The notes beneath the pieces were generated by a model, which was not told where the DNA came from, did not search any database, and saw only the letters and a program-made list of their open reading frames with translations. From positions 17,274 through 81,273 of the forward strand of contig CAPN01000015.1 in NCBI GenBank assembly GCA_000333235.1: a stretch of DNA of 64,000 nt, given 5' to 3'. The DNA comes from Pseudoalteromonas luteoviolacea B = ATCC 29581. GTDB taxonomy: Bacteria > Pseudomonadota > Gammaproteobacteria > Enterobacterales > Alteromonadaceae. Positions 48,997 through 60,125 of the stretch are shown piece after piece. Positions within the stretch are counted from its first letter, which is position 1. Each line of letters begins with the position of its first letter. A program made the position numbers and the translations under genes.

Positions 48997-50151
48997 ATGA
49001 CAGAAGATGCCTCAATCACAATTGGCCTAGTAGCAGGTGAACACTCTGGCGATATTTTAGGCGCAGGGCTGATCCGCACTTTAAAAAAGATTTACCCTAA
49101 TGCACGTTTTGTAGGAATAGCTGGACCGAAAATGCAAGCAGAAGGCTGCAAGTCACTGTTTGATATGGAGTCATTGGCTGTCATGGGATTAGTCGAAGTG
49201 CTCGGGCGTTTACCGACGCTTTTAGGTATCAAGAAAAAGCTTGTCCAATATTTTATCGATAACCCGCCAGATGTCTTTATTGGGATAGATGCCCCAGATT
49301 TTAATTTGAGAGTTGAAAAGCCACTTAAAAAAGCCGGTATTAAAACAGTTCAATACGTAAGTCCATCGGTTTGGGCATGGCGCGAAAAACGTATTTTTAC
49401 CATCGCGGAAGCAACGAATTTAGTGCTGTCTTTGTTGCCATTTGAAAAAGCGTTTTACGATAAACACGAAGTGCCCTGTAAATTTGTTGGTCATACACTG
49501 GCCGACGAAATTCCTCTGCATAATGATACGCAAGCAGCAAGAGATTCACTTGGTTTAAGTTCAGAGGATAAAGTCTTAGCCTTATTACCAGGTAGTCGAG
49601 GTTCCGAAGTCGGCTTATTGAGTGAACCTTATTTGCTAACAGTAAAGCGATTATTGAATCATTTTCCTGATTTAAAAGTGGTGGTGCCTCTGGTTAATGA
49701 GGCTCGGAAAAGCCAGTTTAACATCGCTCTAAATAAGTTTCTTCCTGAGTTAAAGCCCATTTTACTTGATGGTCAGTCTGCAACCGCGATGCAAGCTTCA
49801 GACGTGATTTTATTGGCTTCTGGCACTGCAACACTGGAAGCCATGTTATATAAAAAACCAATGGTTGTAGGTTATCGTTTTAAACCAATAAGTTATTGGA
49901 TCTTTAAAACCTTTTTTAAGTTTAATATCAAATATTTCTCATTACCTAACTTATTAGCAGATAGTCCATTAGTCAGTGAGTTTTTGCAAGAAGACTGTAA
50001 TCCAGATGCGTTAGCTGATGCACTTTTACCCTTATTACGCAATGAAAACAAAGCCATTAAAGCTAAGTTTTTGGCCATACACGACAGCATTCGCTGTGAT
50101 GCTAGTACGCAAGCTGCGCTCGCTATTCAGGAGTTAATCGATGCACATTGA
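48997..50151 (+). CDS. lpxB: lipid A disaccharide synthase
   Basis: A 384-residue peripheral inner-membrane GT-B glycosyltransferase condensing UDP-diacylglucosamine with lipid X. Motifs: [13 protein letters not shown] at the N-terminus, [35 protein letters not shown] and [10 protein letters not shown]. It overlaps rnhB by 11 bp. Confidence 0.97.
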   Translation: MTEDASITIGLVAGEHSGDILGAGLIRTLKKIYPNARFVGIAGPKMQAEGCKSLFDMESLAVMGLVEVLGRLPTLLGIKKKLVQYFIDNPPDVFIGIDAPDFNLRVEKPLKKAGIKTVQYVSPSVWAWREKRIFTIAEATNLVLSLLPFEKAFYDKHEVPCKFVGHTLADEIPLHNDTQAARDSLGLSSEDKVLALLPGSRGSEVGLLSEPYLLTVKRLLNHFPDLKVVVPLVNEARKSQFNIALNKFLPELKPILLDGQSATAMQASDVILLASGTATLEAMLYKKPMVVGYRFKPISYWIFKTFFKFNIKYFSLPNLLADSPLVSEFLQEDCNPDALADALLPLLRNENKAIKAKFLAIHDSIRCDASTQAALAIQELIDAH

Positions 50152-50731
50152 GCGACCAAATTGTACTAATATTGCCGGGGTTGATGAAGTTGGACGTGGT
50201 CCACTGGTTGGTGATGTTGTAACTGCTGCTGTGATTTTAGATCCGAACAAACCCATAGCAGGACTGACGGATTCGAAGAAGCTCAGTGAGAAAAAACGCA
50301 GGTTACTTGCTGAAGAAATCAAAGAAAAGGCGCTAGCCTATTGTATTGCAAGGGCAACGGTGGCCGAAATTGATGAATTAAACATTTTACATGCAACGAT
50401 GCTTGCAATGACTCGCGCCGTTGAAGGGCTGCCTATAGAGGCTGAGTTTGTATTTGTTGATGGTAATCGCCTTCCGACACTCAATGTGCCAGCTCAAGCG
50501 GTTGTTAAAGGCGACAGCTTAGTGGCAGAAATAAGTGCCGCGTCGATTTTGGCAAAAGTAACACGCGATAGTGAAATGGTCGCGTTGGATAAGCAATATC
50601 CAGAGTATGGATTTGCCGGTCATAAAGGTTATCCAACGAAAGCACATTTTCAGGCTTTAGCAGAACATGGGGTGACAGAGCATCATCGTCGTAGTTTTAA
50701 GCCAGTCAAACAGGCGTTGCAATCTCAGTAA
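50141..50731 (+). CDS. rnhB: ribonuclease HII
   Basis: A 196-residue nuclease that removes RNA from DNA-RNA hybrids and single ribonucleotides. The catalytic acidic residues lie in [25 protein letters not shown] and [11 protein letters not shown]; the [10 protein letters not shown] motif is at about 42-51. Translation is coupled to lpxB by overlap; dnaE follows after 19 bp. Confidence 0.96.
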   Translation: MHIERPNCTNIAGVDEVGRGPLVGDVVTAAVILDPNKPIAGLTDSKKLSEKKRRLLAEEIKEKALAYCIARATVAEIDELNILHATMLAMTRAVEGLPIEAEFVFVDGNRLPTLNVPAQAVVKGDSLVAEISAASILAKVTRDSEMVALDKQYPEYGFAGHKGYPTKAHFQALAEHGVTEHHRRSFKPVKQALQSQ

Positions 50732-50750
50732 AGATTAGGAGAAGTCACTC

Positions 50751-53700
50751 ATGTCAGAGCCTAAGTTTGTTCATCTTCGAGTTCACAGCGACTTTTCTAT
50801 GGTTGATGGATTGGCAAAAACTAAACCGATCGTTAATCATGCTGCCTCGCAGGAGATGCCCGCACTCGCCATCACTGATCAGATGAACCTCTGTGGGCTA
50901 GTGCGCTTTTATGGCGCATCCCATGGTGCTGGAATTAAACCCATTATTGGTGCTGATATTTGGTTGCGTTCAGAGCAATTTCCTGACGAGCTAAGTCGAC
51001 TGGTTGTACTAGCAAAAAATAATCAAGGGTATAAGAACCTTACTTTACTTATATCAAAAGCCTTTCGCCGTGGTCATGTATTCCATCGCCCAGTGGTCGA
51101 TAAAGAATGGTTAGCAGAATTTAAAGAAGGACTGATTTTGCTCTCAGGCGCGGTCGATGGAGACGTGGGTAAAGCGTTACTAAAAAATAATGATATGCTT
51201 GTCGATGAAACCATTGCGTTCTATCAAACTCATTTTGAGAACCACTTCTATCTTGAATTGCACCGTACGGGTCGTCCAAATGAAGACGATTATTTACACA
51301 AAGCGGTAGCACTTGCTACGCGCGTGAATTTGCCAGTTGTGGCGACCAATGAAGTGGTGTTTTTAAAAGAAGACGATTTCGAAGCTCACGAAATCCGGGT
51401 TGCGATCCACGATGGCTACACGTTAGATGATACCAAACGACCAAAACGATTCTCGAAAGAACAGTATTTTAAATCTGCAGAGCAAATGGTTGAGTTATTT
51501 GCCGATATTCCCGAAGCGCTCGAAAATACCGTTGAAATCGCTAAACGGTGTAATGTAACCGTACAACTAGGTAAATACTTCTTACCGGATTACCCAACCG
51601 GCGATCTGGAAATCGAAGACTTTCTAGTCAAAGTATCGAAAGATGGTTTGGAAGAGCGTTTACAGTTTTTATTTCCCAATGAAGCAGAACGACATGAAAA
51701 GCGCAAAGAATACGATGAACGCCTTGAGATAGAGCTCAATTGTATTAACCAAATGGGCTTTCCAGGTTACTTCTTAATCGTTATGGAGTTTATTCAGTGG
51801 AGTAAAGATAACAACATTCCAGTTGGCCCTGGTCGAGGTTCCGGTGCGGGCTCATTAGTCGCGTATGCGTTGAAAATCACCGATCTTGATCCTCTGCAAT
51901 TTGATTTACTTTTCGAGCGATTCTTAAATCCAGAACGTGTTTCAATGCCCGACTTCGACATCGACTTCTGTATGGATAGGCGAGATGAAGTCATCGATCA
52001 TGTATCGGCACTTTATGGCAGAGATGCAGTTTCGCAGATTATCACGTTTGGTACGATGGCGGCAAAGGCAGTTATTCGCGATGTAGGTCGAGTACTTGGG
52101 CACCCTTATGGTTTTGTAGATCGAATTTCAAAACTCGTCCCCCCAGATCCAGGAATGACACTCGCCAAAGCGTTTGAAGTTGAACCGCGATTACCTGAAG
52201 CGTACGATAACGACCAAGAAGTTCGTGAACTCATCGATATGTGTCGAGTGCTAGAAGGGTGTACACGAAATGCGGGTAAGCACGCAGGTGGTGTCGTTAT
52301 CTCACCTACGACCATTACAGACTTTGCTGCGATTTATTGTGATGAAGAAGGCAAATTCCCAGTTACGCAGTTCGACAAAAACGACGTTGAAACAGCTGGT
52401 TTAGTTAAGTTTGACTTTTTAGGCTTAAGGACACTGACCATTTTACAATGGGCACTCGACATGGCGAACGCTCGTTTAGCACGCGAGGGCAAGAAGCCTG
52501 TTGATATTGCCGCTATCCCCTTGACGGATCAACCCAGCTTTGAGCTTTTACTGCGGGCTGAAACCACGGCCGTTTTTCAGCTAGAATCGCGCGGGATGAA
52601 AGATCTTATTCGTCGTCTCAAACCAGACTGCTTTGAAGACATGATCGCATTAGTGGCGTTATTCCGTCCTGGTCCATTGCAATCAGGCATGGTTGATAAC
52701 TTTATCGATCGAAAACACGGTCGAGAAGAAATTTCTTTTCCCGATGCGCAGTATCAACACGAAAGCTTAGCACCAATTCTAGAGCCAACGTATGGCATTA
52801 TTCTTTATCAAGAACAAGTGATGCAAATTGCGCAGGTACTAGCAGGCTATAGTCTTGGCGGGGCGGATTTGCTGCGTCGTGCGATGGGTAAGAAAAAGCC
52901 CGAAGAAATGGCTAAGCAGCGTTCGACGTTTGAAGAAGGATCGATCAAGAACGGAGTCGATGGCGAACTTGCCATGAAAATCTTCGATTTAGTAGAAAAG
53001 TTCGCGGGGTATGGTTTTAATAAGTCGCACTCTGCAGCGTATGCACTTGTGTCATATCAAACGTTGTGGATGAAAACTCATTTTCCGGCAGAGTTTATGG
53101 CAGCGGTTATGTCGGCGGATATGGATAATACCGACAAAATAGTCACACTCGTTGATGAATGTGAAAACATGAAATTGACTTTGTTGCCGCCTGACGTTAA
53201 CGCCGGTGTTTATAAATTTACCGTCAACGAACAACAGCAAATCGTCTATGGCATCGGGGCAATCAAAGGCGTAGGAGAGGGACCAGTTGAAGCTATCTTA
53301 GAAGCAAGGGACTGTGGGGGGGTATTTAAAGATCTTTTTGACTTCTGTGCCCGAGTTGACTTAAAACGCATGAATCGACGTGTAATTGAAAAGCTGATTT
53401 ACGCCGGAGCGCTTGATCAATTAGGACCGGACAAAACCCAAGGCGGGCGAGCCACGCTATTAGCAAGCTTGCCTGATGCCATGAAATCGGCAGAACAACA
53501 TCATAAAGCAGAGGCTCTGGGGCAAAGCGACTTATTTGGTTTACTTGCTGTCGAACCTGAAGAAGTCGCCAATGCGTTTGTGATTGCACAAAAATTTACC
53601 GATAATCAGTGGCTCGAAGGTGAAAAAGAAACGTTAGGCTTATATTTAACTGGCCACCCAATTAATCAATACCGTAAAGAACTTAAGTTTTATACCTCAG

Positions 53701-54242
53701 GAAAATTGGTTGACCTGCAACCCACTCCACGTGATGGGCAAGTCAGCGCAGCAGGCTTAGTGATTAGCGCCCGAACCCTCATAAATAAAAAAGGCGCGCG
53801 TTGGGGTCTGATTACTTTAGATGACAAAAGTGCACGACTTGATGTACGCTTGTTTCCTGAACAGTTTGAAATGTACCAAGATTTGCTGCAAATTAACCAA
53901 ATCTTGGTAATATCTGGACAGGTCAGCTTTGATAACTTCTCTGGTGGCATTACAATGACCGCTAGAGACGTCTGTACCTTAGCAGCCGCACGAGAAAAGC
54001 GTATTAAAGCGTTAAGAATGACCCTTAACATGACGCAAATTGATGCGAACTTCATTGATAGTTTGAAAAAAGTGCTAGAACCGTACAAATTTGGCACTTG
54101 TCCGATAAAAATTGGTTATCAACGCCCAGATGCTTGGGCAGAACTAACGTTGGGCACAGAATGGTGTGTGACGCCGAGCGACGATTTGATCCGTCGACTC
54201 TCGCAATTGGCGGCGCAAGAAATAGAATTAGAATTTAACTAA
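50751..54242 (+). CDS. dnaE: DNA polymerase III alpha subunit
   Basis: A 1163-residue replicative polymerase (E. coli 1160). The N-terminal PHP domain ([16 protein letters not shown]) is followed by the palm with catalytic acidic residues in [15 protein letters not shown] (about 400), then the tau/beta-binding region and an OB-fold near 980-1060. SD AGGAGA precedes the ATG. Order rnhB-dnaE-accA is conserved in gammaproteobacteria. Confidence 0.98.
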   Translation: MSEPKFVHLRVHSDFSMVDGLAKTKPIVNHAASQEMPALAITDQMNLCGLVRFYGASHGAGIKPIIGADIWLRSEQFPDELSRLVVLAKNNQGYKNLTLLISKAFRRGHVFHRPVVDKEWLAEFKEGLILLSGAVDGDVGKALLKNNDMLVDETIAFYQTHFENHFYLELHRTGRPNEDDYLHKAVALATRVNLPVVATNEVVFLKEDDFEAHEIRVAIHDGYTLDDTKRPKRFSKEQYFKSAEQMVELFADIPEALENTVEIAKRCNVTVQLGKYFLPDYPTGDLEIEDFLVKVSKDGLEERLQFLFPNEAERHEKRKEYDERLEIELNCINQMGFPGYFLIVMEFIQWSKDNNIPVGPGRGSGAGSLVAYALKITDLDPLQFDLLFERFLNPERVSMPDFDIDFCMDRRDEVIDHVSALYGRDAVSQIITFGTMAAKAVIRDVGRVLGHPYGFVDRISKLVPPDPGMTLAKAFEVEPRLPEAYDNDQEVRELIDMCRVLEGCTRNAGKHAGGVVISPTTITDFAAIYCDEEGKFPVTQFDKNDVETAGLVKFDFLGLRTLTILQWALDMANARLAREGKKPVDIAAIPLTDQPSFELLLRAETTAVFQLESRGMKDLIRRLKPDCFEDMIALVALFRPGPLQSGMVDNFIDRKHGREEISFPDAQYQHESLAPILEPTYGIILYQEQVMQIAQVLAGYSLGGADLLRRAMGKKKPEEMAKQRSTFEEGSIKNGVDGELAMKIFDLVEKFAGYGFNKSHSAAYALVSYQTLWMKTHFPAEFMAAVMSADMDNTDKIVTLVDECENMKLTLLPPDVNAGVYKFTVNEQQQIVYGIGAIKGVGEGPVEAILEARDCGGVFKDLFDFCARVDLKRMNRRVIEKLIYAGALDQLGPDKTQGGRATLLASLPDAMKSAEQHHKAEALGQSDLFGLLAVEPEEVANAFVIAQKFTDNQWLEGEKETLGLYLTGHPINQYRKELKFYTSGKLVDLQPTPRDGQVSAAGLVISARTLINKKGARWGLITLDDKSARLDVRLFPEQFEMYQDLLQINQILVISGQVSFDNFSGGITMTARDVCTLAAAREKRIKALRMTLNMTQIDANFIDSLKKVLEPYKFGTCPIKIGYQRPDAWAELTLGTEWCVTPSDDLIRRLSQLAAQEIELEFN

Positions 54243-54257
54243 AAGGTAGTTTAGAGC

Positions 54258-55214
54258 ATGAGTCTCAATTATCTTGATTTTGAGCTTCCCATTGCGGAGC
54301 TAGAAGCAAAGATTAAAGAATTACAAAACGTGAGCCGATCGGGTGACTTAGATTTAAGCCTAGAAGAAGAGATCAGCAAACTAAAAGAAAAAAACGTTGA
54401 ACAAACGAAAAAGATTTTTGCTAACTTAGGCGCTTGGCAAGTGTCTCAACTTGCACGCCACCCATTACGCCCTTACACGCGTGATTACATTCAACGTATT
54501 TTCACTGAATTTGATGAGTTTGCAGGCGATCGTCTGTTTGCAAATGACCCTGCTATTTTAGGTGGTGTTGCACGTCTTGATGGTCGGCCTGTCATGGTGA
54601 TTGGTCAGCAAAAAGGCCGTGATACAGCAGAAAAGATTAAACGTAACTTTGGTATGCCAAAACCGGAAGGTTACCGCAAAGCGTTACGTTTAATGGAAAT
54701 GGCAGAGCGTTTTAAAATGCCAATTATCACTTTTATTGATACTCCAGGGGCGTACCCTGGTGTTGGCGCTGAAGAGCGCGGCCAAAGCGAAGCAATTGCT
54801 CGTAACTTGAAAGTGATGGCGGCGCTAAAAGTACCAACGATTTGTACCGTAATCGGTGAGGGTGGTTCTGGTGGTGCGTTAGCGATTGGTGTGGGTGATC
54901 GAGTAAACATGTTGCAATACAGCACTTATTCGGTTATTTCACCAGAAGGTTGTGCCTCAATTCTTTGGAAAAGTGCTGAAAAAGCACCATTAGCTGCAGA
55001 AGCGATGGGTGTCTCGGCGTCTCGTGTAAAAGAGCTCAATTTGATTAATAATATTGTCGAAGAGCCGCTAGGTGGTGCGCACCGTAACTACGACGCAATG
55101 GCGAAAAGCTTAAAGACTCGGTTGAAGCGTGATTTAGAAGAGCTTGACGCGCTAAGTCAAGAAGACATGCTAGATCAACGTTATAAACGTTTGATGTCGT
55201 TTGGTTATTGTTAA
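54258..55214 (+). CDS. accA: acetyl-CoA carboxylase carboxyltransferase subunit alpha
   Basis: A 318-residue subunit that with AccD transfers carboxyl from biotin to acetyl-CoA, first step of fatty acid synthesis. Motifs: [43 protein letters not shown] and [15 protein letters not shown]. The length matches E. coli (319). 15 bp after dnaE, followed by a terminator. Confidence 0.98.
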   Translation: MSLNYLDFELPIAELEAKIKELQNVSRSGDLDLSLEEEISKLKEKNVEQTKKIFANLGAWQVSQLARHPLRPYTRDYIQRIFTEFDEFAGDRLFANDPAILGGVARLDGRPVMVIGQQKGRDTAEKIKRNFGMPKPEGYRKALRLMEMAERFKMPIITFIDTPGAYPGVGAEERGQSEAIARNLKVMAALKVPTICTVIGEGGSGGALAIGVGDRVNMLQYSTYSVISPEGCASILWKSAEKAPLAAEAMGVSASRVKELNLINNIVEEPLGGAHRNYDAMAKSLKTRLKRDLEELDALSQEDMLDQRYKRLMSFGYC

Positions 55215-55255
55215 TCGATAACGACTTGCACTTGATTGCAGGTGCAAAGTATGCG

Positions 55256-55282
55256 AAAAAGCCGCTTTATGCGGCTTTTTTT
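55256..55282 (+). terminator. terminator after accA
   Basis: AAAAAGCCGC, loop TTTAT, GCGGCTTTTTTT. A smaller hairpin (CTTGCAC/GTGCAAG) lies just before at about 55226-55248. Confidence 0.9.
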
Positions 55283-55296
55283 AATTTCGGAGCGTT

Positions 55297-56637
55297 ATGA
55301 ATTCGTTGTTATCATCCGATCCACTCTATCGCCATGTACGTTCTAGACTTGAACAGATTTTGCATGAGCATCAGCCTGTGTCAGAACTGTGTGTGGCGCT
55401 TTCAGGTGGAGCGGATTCGATGGCACTATTGCATATGGCAGCGAACTTTGCCCATGAAATTAACTTCCCAATCAGAGCACTTTACGTGCATCATGGTTTA
55501 TCAAAAAATGCCGATCAATGGCAAGTACACTGTCAGTATGCTTGTTCGCGGTTAAACGTGCCTTTTAAAGCAGTTAAAGTAAATGTGCATGAAAAACCGA
55601 GGCATAGTTTAGAAGCTCAAGCACGGGAGGCTCGCTACGAGGCTCTGACCGAAGAAACTAGTAAATTGAGTGTTGTGTTGCTTGGGCAACACGCCAACGA
55701 TCAACTCGAAACCATTTTACTTCGCTTACAGCGTGGTACAGGGTTGCTTGGGTTAGGTGGAATGGCGGCGAGCCGGAGATTGGTCAATGGGGCAGTGTGC
55801 TTTCGGCCACTGTTAGCGGTGACCAAAGCGCAAATAGAATCGTTTATCACCACCTATCAAATTAAACATATCACGGACGAGTCGAATTACGATGAGCGAT
55901 TTGCGCGTAACTTTTTACGCAATAAAGTTATTCCACTTTGGCAAACCATACAACCGGGATTATTGCAGTCTATTACTCGTGCAGCTGAGCTGATTAAAGC
56001 GCAGCAAGCCCTACTAGACGAATATACTCAAGCGGACCTCGACTTTGCAAATGACAACGGCAAATTATGTATTGAAAAGCTAAGAGTAATGAGTCTCGCG
56101 CGGCAAAACAATTTACTTCGAGCGTGGCTTGAAAGTCATGGGCAAATGATGCCTTCTAAAGCCATCTTAGATCAAATTCGCTGCCAAGCGATACATGCTA
56201 AGCAAGATGCCAAACTCGATATTCAGTTAGCGGCAAGTCGGATCAAGCGTTTTAGAAACAAGCTTTATTGTGTAAAACCTGCGCCTATTCTAAGTGACTA
56301 TCGGTTGGTTATCGATGAACCACTCTATTATCAACAGGGCTGTCTTATGGTAGATAAAGACGTAAACGGCATTTGTTCCCCTTGTGATGATCAGGAAGTT
56401 TGGTTGCGCTTTGACCGTTTACATGATCGTATTCATCTAGCACATAAACCCGGTAGTAATACGATAAAACACTGGCTAAAAGACGCTGGTATTCCGTCGT
56501 GGGAACGACCGTATGTCCCTGTTATTTATTATAATGATACTCCAGTGCAAATTATTGGTATAGGTTATGCCAAAAATTTGGCATCTGAGCAGGGGGTAAG
56601 TTGGTCTGTTGTGCCCCCATTTGAAACAAATCAATGA
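55297..56637 (+). CDS. tilS: tRNA(Ile)-lysidine synthetase
   Basis: A 446-residue N-type ATP pyrophosphatase that converts the wobble C of tRNA-Ile(CAU) to lysidine. The PP-loop SGGADS is at 36-41, the LGQHANDQLETILLRLQRGTGLLGLGGM motif follows, and TilS-specific middle and C-terminal domains end near the stop. Start just after the accA terminator. It overlaps the small membrane gene by 4 bp (ATGA). Confidence 0.95.
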   Translation: MNSLLSSDPLYRHVRSRLEQILHEHQPVSELCVALSGGADSMALLHMAANFAHEINFPIRALYVHHGLSKNADQWQVHCQYACSRLNVPFKAVKVNVHEKPRHSLEAQAREARYEALTEETSKLSVVLLGQHANDQLETILLRLQRGTGLLGLGGMAASRRLVNGAVCFRPLLAVTKAQIESFITTYQIKHITDESNYDERFARNFLRNKVIPLWQTIQPGLLQSITRAAELIKAQQALLDEYTQADLDFANDNGKLCIEKLRVMSLARQNNLLRAWLESHGQMMPSKAILDQIRCQAIHAKQDAKLDIQLAASRIKRFRNKLYCVKPAPILSDYRLVIDEPLYYQQGCLMVDKDVNGICSPCDDQEVWLRFDRLHDRIHLAHKPGSNTIKHWLKDAGIPSWERPYVPVIYYNDTPVQIIGIGYAKNLASEQGVSWSVVPPFETNQ

Positions 56638-56993
56638 GATATAATATGCATCACCAAGTAGGATTTAGAATAGTGGAAAAAGCACCAAAAGCTTGTGTGC
56701 TTTTAGCGTTATTGTTTTTTGGTTTAATTGTCATTTCCTTCAATGATTGGCCTGTTGGCCTTCAAGGGATAGGGTTTGGCGGCTTAGGCGCTATGTTAAT
56801 GCTAGCTTATTGGCATGGCAAAGGCGGTGTGTTTTTTATATTCAGTATTTTAATGCCATTGGCCCTGATGATAGTGGCAAGTATTCCATCGGTTGCAGCG
56901 CTGGGGTTTTCTGTTGTTGGTTTCTTTCTTGGCTTTGCGGTTTTACTCAGTGCGTTTGGGTTGATGGAAAAAAAAAGCTCAGTTAGGGGGTAA
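56634..56993 (+). CDS. small four-helix membrane protein, unknown
   Basis: A 119-residue hydrophobic protein with about four membrane segments (VLLALLFFGLIVIS, GLQGIGFGGLGAMLMLAYW, FFIFSILMPLALMIVAS, LGFSVVGFFLGFAVLLSAFG). No family recognised. ATG 56634 overlaps the tilS stop; ATG 56646 is an alternative. Its last codons lie inside the hairpin that terminates the opposite-strand diguanylate cyclase gene. Confidence 0.65.
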   Translation: MRYNMHHQVGFRIVEKAPKACVLLALLFFGLIVISFNDWPVGLQGIGFGGLGAMLMLAYWHGKGGVFFIFSILMPLALMIVASIPSVAALGFSVVGFFLGFAVLLSAFGLMEKKSSVRG

Positions 56994-56999
56994 CTGAGC
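56968..56999 (-). terminator. terminator of the GGDEF gene, overlapping a coding end
   Basis: On the minus strand GCTCAGTTA and its complement form a 9-bp stem (56977-56985 with 56991-56999) with a 5-nt loop, then a run of about nine T. It lies over the last codons of the plus-strand small membrane gene. Confidence 0.8.
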
Positions 57000-57030
57000 C
57001 TATCGTAGGCTACTATTTCGACACTTGGTG

Positions 57031-57927
57031 TTACGCACTGCGCGCGCAATTACGACCAGCGCCTTTAGCTTGATATAAGCCTTTGTCTGCACGCGCAAAC
57101 AACGCATTTTCACAATCGTTAGAAAGCGCTAATGTATAACCAATGCTACTCGTTACATTGTAGCGATTAAGCAAAGCTGAATGAGTGACTGTGCTCATAA
57201 TGCGTTCGGCAACGACTTTATTGGTCATAATTGCCGGATCGTCAATTAATACTGCAAATTCGTCGCCACCAAAGCGAAATACTGTATCGGTAGCGCGCAC
57301 ACTGTCTTCGAGAATTTCAGCAAATTCAACTAGCACGTCATCGCCAGCTTTGTGGCCGTAAACGTCGTTGACTTGCTTAAAATTATCTAAATCGAGCAAC
57401 ATTAATCCAAATGAACGATGCTGGCGACGCGCCGTTTCTAACTTTTGCTTCAGCATTTCATTGAATTGGCTACGGTTGTTCAAGCCAGTGAGCGAATCTT
57501 TGGTTGCTAATTTCAAGACCCGGTTGTACATCAATGCATTTCTAAGCGGATAAAGAAGGCACTGATGAAGTTTACCTAGCTTTTCGGCAATACTGTCGTT
57601 GATTGGGTATTTGCTAAAATACACAAGCTGTCCGAGATGCTCACCATTTAAATGCACGTCGAAGCTTGAAGGGATATTGCTCAGATCGGCATTCTTCATT
57701 GGGAAAACCCCAAGTGAACAATGGAATTGCATGCCAGTGAAACTAAAGACACGAGCGGCAAAGTCCGCGTAAATACTCACCATTTCGGTTAAATCGAGTG
57801 TGGTTTGTAGTTTTTCAACGAGCTTTTGGTGCTCGCTATGTTTGTTCTGTAAGTGAACGGCAGAACCGAACGGCAAAAATTCGCCGCGTGTTGGCATTCG
57901 CTGTGACAAAATATGGACGTTTTCCAT
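57031..57927 (-). CDS. diguanylate cyclase (GGDEF)
   Basis: A 298-residue soluble protein. The C-terminal GGDEF domain is catalytically intact: GGDEF at 220-224 (FRFGGDEFAVLID) and the RxxD inhibitory I-site at 211-214 (RATD), five residues before it. The N-terminal ~130 residues contain no signal or transmembrane segment and no domain I can name (GAF-like is possible). It makes cyclic-di-GMP, and its activity should be product-inhibited. Monocistronic, divergent from the antiporter. Confidence 0.92.
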   Translation of the reverse strand: MENVHILSQRMPTRGEFLPFGSAVHLQNKHSEHQKLVEKLQTTLDLTEMVSIYADFAARVFSFTGMQFHCSLGVFPMKNADLSNIPSSFDVHLNGEHLGQLVYFSKYPINDSIAEKLGKLHQCLLYPLRNALMYNRVLKLATKDSLTGLNNRSQFNEMLKQKLETARRQHRSFGLMLLDLDNFKQVNDVYGHKAGDDVLVEFAEILEDSVRATDTVFRFGGDEFAVLIDDPAIMTNKVVAERIMSTVTHSALLNRYNVTSSIGYTLALSNDCENALFARADKGLYQAKGAGRNCARSA

Positions 57928-58110
57928 TTTTCTCCCCCTAATTACAACTTTCGGGTGAACTTAAGCGAATACTGTGCCAATTTTTTAAACTGGATATAAA
58001 ACAGTTGCTTGCTATATTTAATGTAGGAAGCTCGCAATTCACCGCGGCAAAGCACCAATTCAACACTCAAAAATCGCGCCACACAGCCAAGAGTTTGACG
58101 GAGACCACCA

Positions 58111-60084
58111 TTGCAAAATATTTTTGTGCAGATCTTTGCCCTTATTGCCGCCGCAGTGGTGTTTGTCTGGATTTTTAAACGACTCGGGCTCCCTGCAATA
58201 TTGGCGTATTTGTTTACTGGTTTGCTCGCGGGTAGCCATGGCATTGGCTGGATGACAAACAGTGAAGAAATTCATCTTGTTGCTGAGCTTGGTATTGTTT
58301 TTTTATTGTTTAGCCTTGGTCTAGAATTCTCGTTGCCGCGACTAATGGCAATGCGCAATATTGTCTTTGGGCTCGGTGCGCTTCAGGTCGTGGTCACCAC
58401 GCTCTTGGGGATGCTGGTACTAAAGCTGATTGGTTACAACTATCTGACTTCATTTACGATAGCTTCGCTAGTTGCCTTGTCATCAACGGCAGTTGTCGTC
58501 AAAGTGCTCAAGGAAACAGGGATGCTTAATCTGCGCCGTGGTCAATTGGCCATCGGCGTTTTACTGTTTCAAGATATTGCAGTGGTGCCCTTGCTGATTG
58601 CGTTGCCGCTGTTGGCCAATCCCGGTGAGCTGGATGTGGCTACTGCTATGATGTTGGCGTTTGCCAAAGGCGCGTTTGTGTGTGCCGTTTTGTTGGCGGT
58701 AGGTAAATGGTTACTCCCTCGTATTTTTAATGAAATAGCGTCGGCACGTTCGGATGAACTGTTTGTGCTGACGACGTTATTAGTCGCGTTGTGTGCAGGG
58801 ATGATGACGTATGCCTTTGGATTATCGATGGCATTAGGGGCTTTTTTAGCTGGTATGATGCTTGGTGAAAGCCATTACCGTCACCAACTCGAAGCAGAAA
58901 TACGACCTTTTCGCGACATTTTAATGGGGTTGTTTTTTGTCACGGTCGGTATGGAGCTTAATTTACATTACCTTGCTCAAGTTTGGGGGTGGGTATTATT
59001 AGCTTTGGCAACCTTATTGATCTGTAAAGTCATTATTTTGGCAGCAGCAGCGCAAGTCATTGGCGAGCGGCGCCGCGATGCGATGGCAGCCGGGTTAATG
59101 CTTTGGCAAATGGGGGAATTTGGTTTTGTGTTGGTGGCGCTCGCGAGCAAACATCAACTTCTCGATCCTTCGACGGCTTCTTTTTTAATTGCCTTAGGCG
59201 TGCTTTCAATGGCGGCAACGCCGCACACTATTGATAAATTGGATTTAATTTTAAATAAACTCAATGTTTCGGGTGCCATGAATGAAGGCGAAGCGCCTAA
59301 AAATGGGGACTTAACCGCGTTGTCTGATCATGTGGTGATTATTGGTTTTGGGAGAGTTGGGCAAACAATCGCTCGTTTTTTAAAACCAGAAGCCATTCCG
59401 TACGTTGCGATCGACTTTAACCCCACTTTAGTACAAGAAGCCAAGGCAGGTGGTGAAAAGGTGTATTTTGGTCATGCAGGGCAACAAAGTATTCTGAGAT
59501 CTGCCGGAATAGAAAAAGCCCGCCTGGTGATTATTTCGTTTGTTGAATACGAAAAAAGCCTCGAAATTATCGACACCGTAAGACGGGTTGCGCCTGAAGT
59601 AAATATTTTGGTGCGTACCCGTGACGACAGCCACGTTGATGAGTTAAAACAAGTGGGCGTAACAGAGGTTGTGCCTGAAGAGTTAGAAGCGAGTTTAATG
59701 CTTGTTTCGCATGTATTGTTTATGTCGGGAGTACCGATGAAACGGATCTTGCGTAGGGTGAGTATCGAACGTGAAAACCGCTATGCATTTTTACATGGGT
59801 TCTTTGCGGGCGACGCCGATGATTTAAGTATTGATAAACAAGATCGGCTTGAGTTTTTGCATGCTATCGCCTTACCAGAACATGCGTTTGCGGTAAACAA
59901 AACCATTGGGCAGCTTGGTTTAAAACAACATAGAGTCGAAATAAGTGCCTTACGCCGCAATGGCAAAGAGATCTCGTTGCCAGATGAAGATACTCAGATT
60001 TTAGCCAACGACGTCGTGCTTCTAAAAGGTAAACCACGACGAGTTGAACGAGCTGAACAATTCTTACTCGATGGTTTTCCGTAG
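58111..60084 (+). CDS. KefB/KefC-type monovalent cation:proton antiporter
   Basis: A 657-residue membrane protein of the CPA2 family. The first ~385 residues form about 12 helices (LGLPAILAYLFTGLLAGSHG, ALSSTAVVVKVL, LFFVTVGMELNL). An RCK/TrkA-N NAD-binding domain follows (VVIIGFGRVGQTIARFL, about 408) and then a TrkA-C domain (about 560-650). Best matched by YbaL/KefB-type K+/H+ antiporters. The start is TTG with GGAG 8 nt upstream; no ATG is well placed. No kefF/kefG partner gene is adjacent. Confidence 0.9.
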   Translation: MQNIFVQIFALIAAAVVFVWIFKRLGLPAILAYLFTGLLAGSHGIGWMTNSEEIHLVAELGIVFLLFSLGLEFSLPRLMAMRNIVFGLGALQVVVTTLLGMLVLKLIGYNYLTSFTIASLVALSSTAVVVKVLKETGMLNLRRGQLAIGVLLFQDIAVVPLLIALPLLANPGELDVATAMMLAFAKGAFVCAVLLAVGKWLLPRIFNEIASARSDELFVLTTLLVALCAGMMTYAFGLSMALGAFLAGMMLGESHYRHQLEAEIRPFRDILMGLFFVTVGMELNLHYLAQVWGWVLLALATLLICKVIILAAAAQVIGERRRDAMAAGLMLWQMGEFGFVLVALASKHQLLDPSTASFLIALGVLSMAATPHTIDKLDLILNKLNVSGAMNEGEAPKNGDLTALSDHVVIIGFGRVGQTIARFLKPEAIPYVAIDFNPTLVQEAKAGGEKVYFGHAGQQSILRSAGIEKARLVIISFVEYEKSLEIIDTVRRVAPEVNILVRTRDDSHVDELKQVGVTEVVPEELEASLMLVSHVLFMSGVPMKRILRRVSIERENRYAFLHGFFAGDADDLSIDKQDRLEFLHAIALPEHAFAVNKTIGQLGLKQHRVEISALRRNGKEISLPDEDTQILANDVVLLKGKPRRVERAEQFLLDGFP

Positions 60085-60125
60085 GCGCTTTTCATTCTTT
60101 TTTGAAAGTTAACTCAACCCTCGCG

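Noticed and set aside
60085..60125. Weak dyad between the antiporter and the patatin gene considered as a terminator
   Set aside because: The dyad has almost no GC pairs, so a stable hairpin is unlikely.
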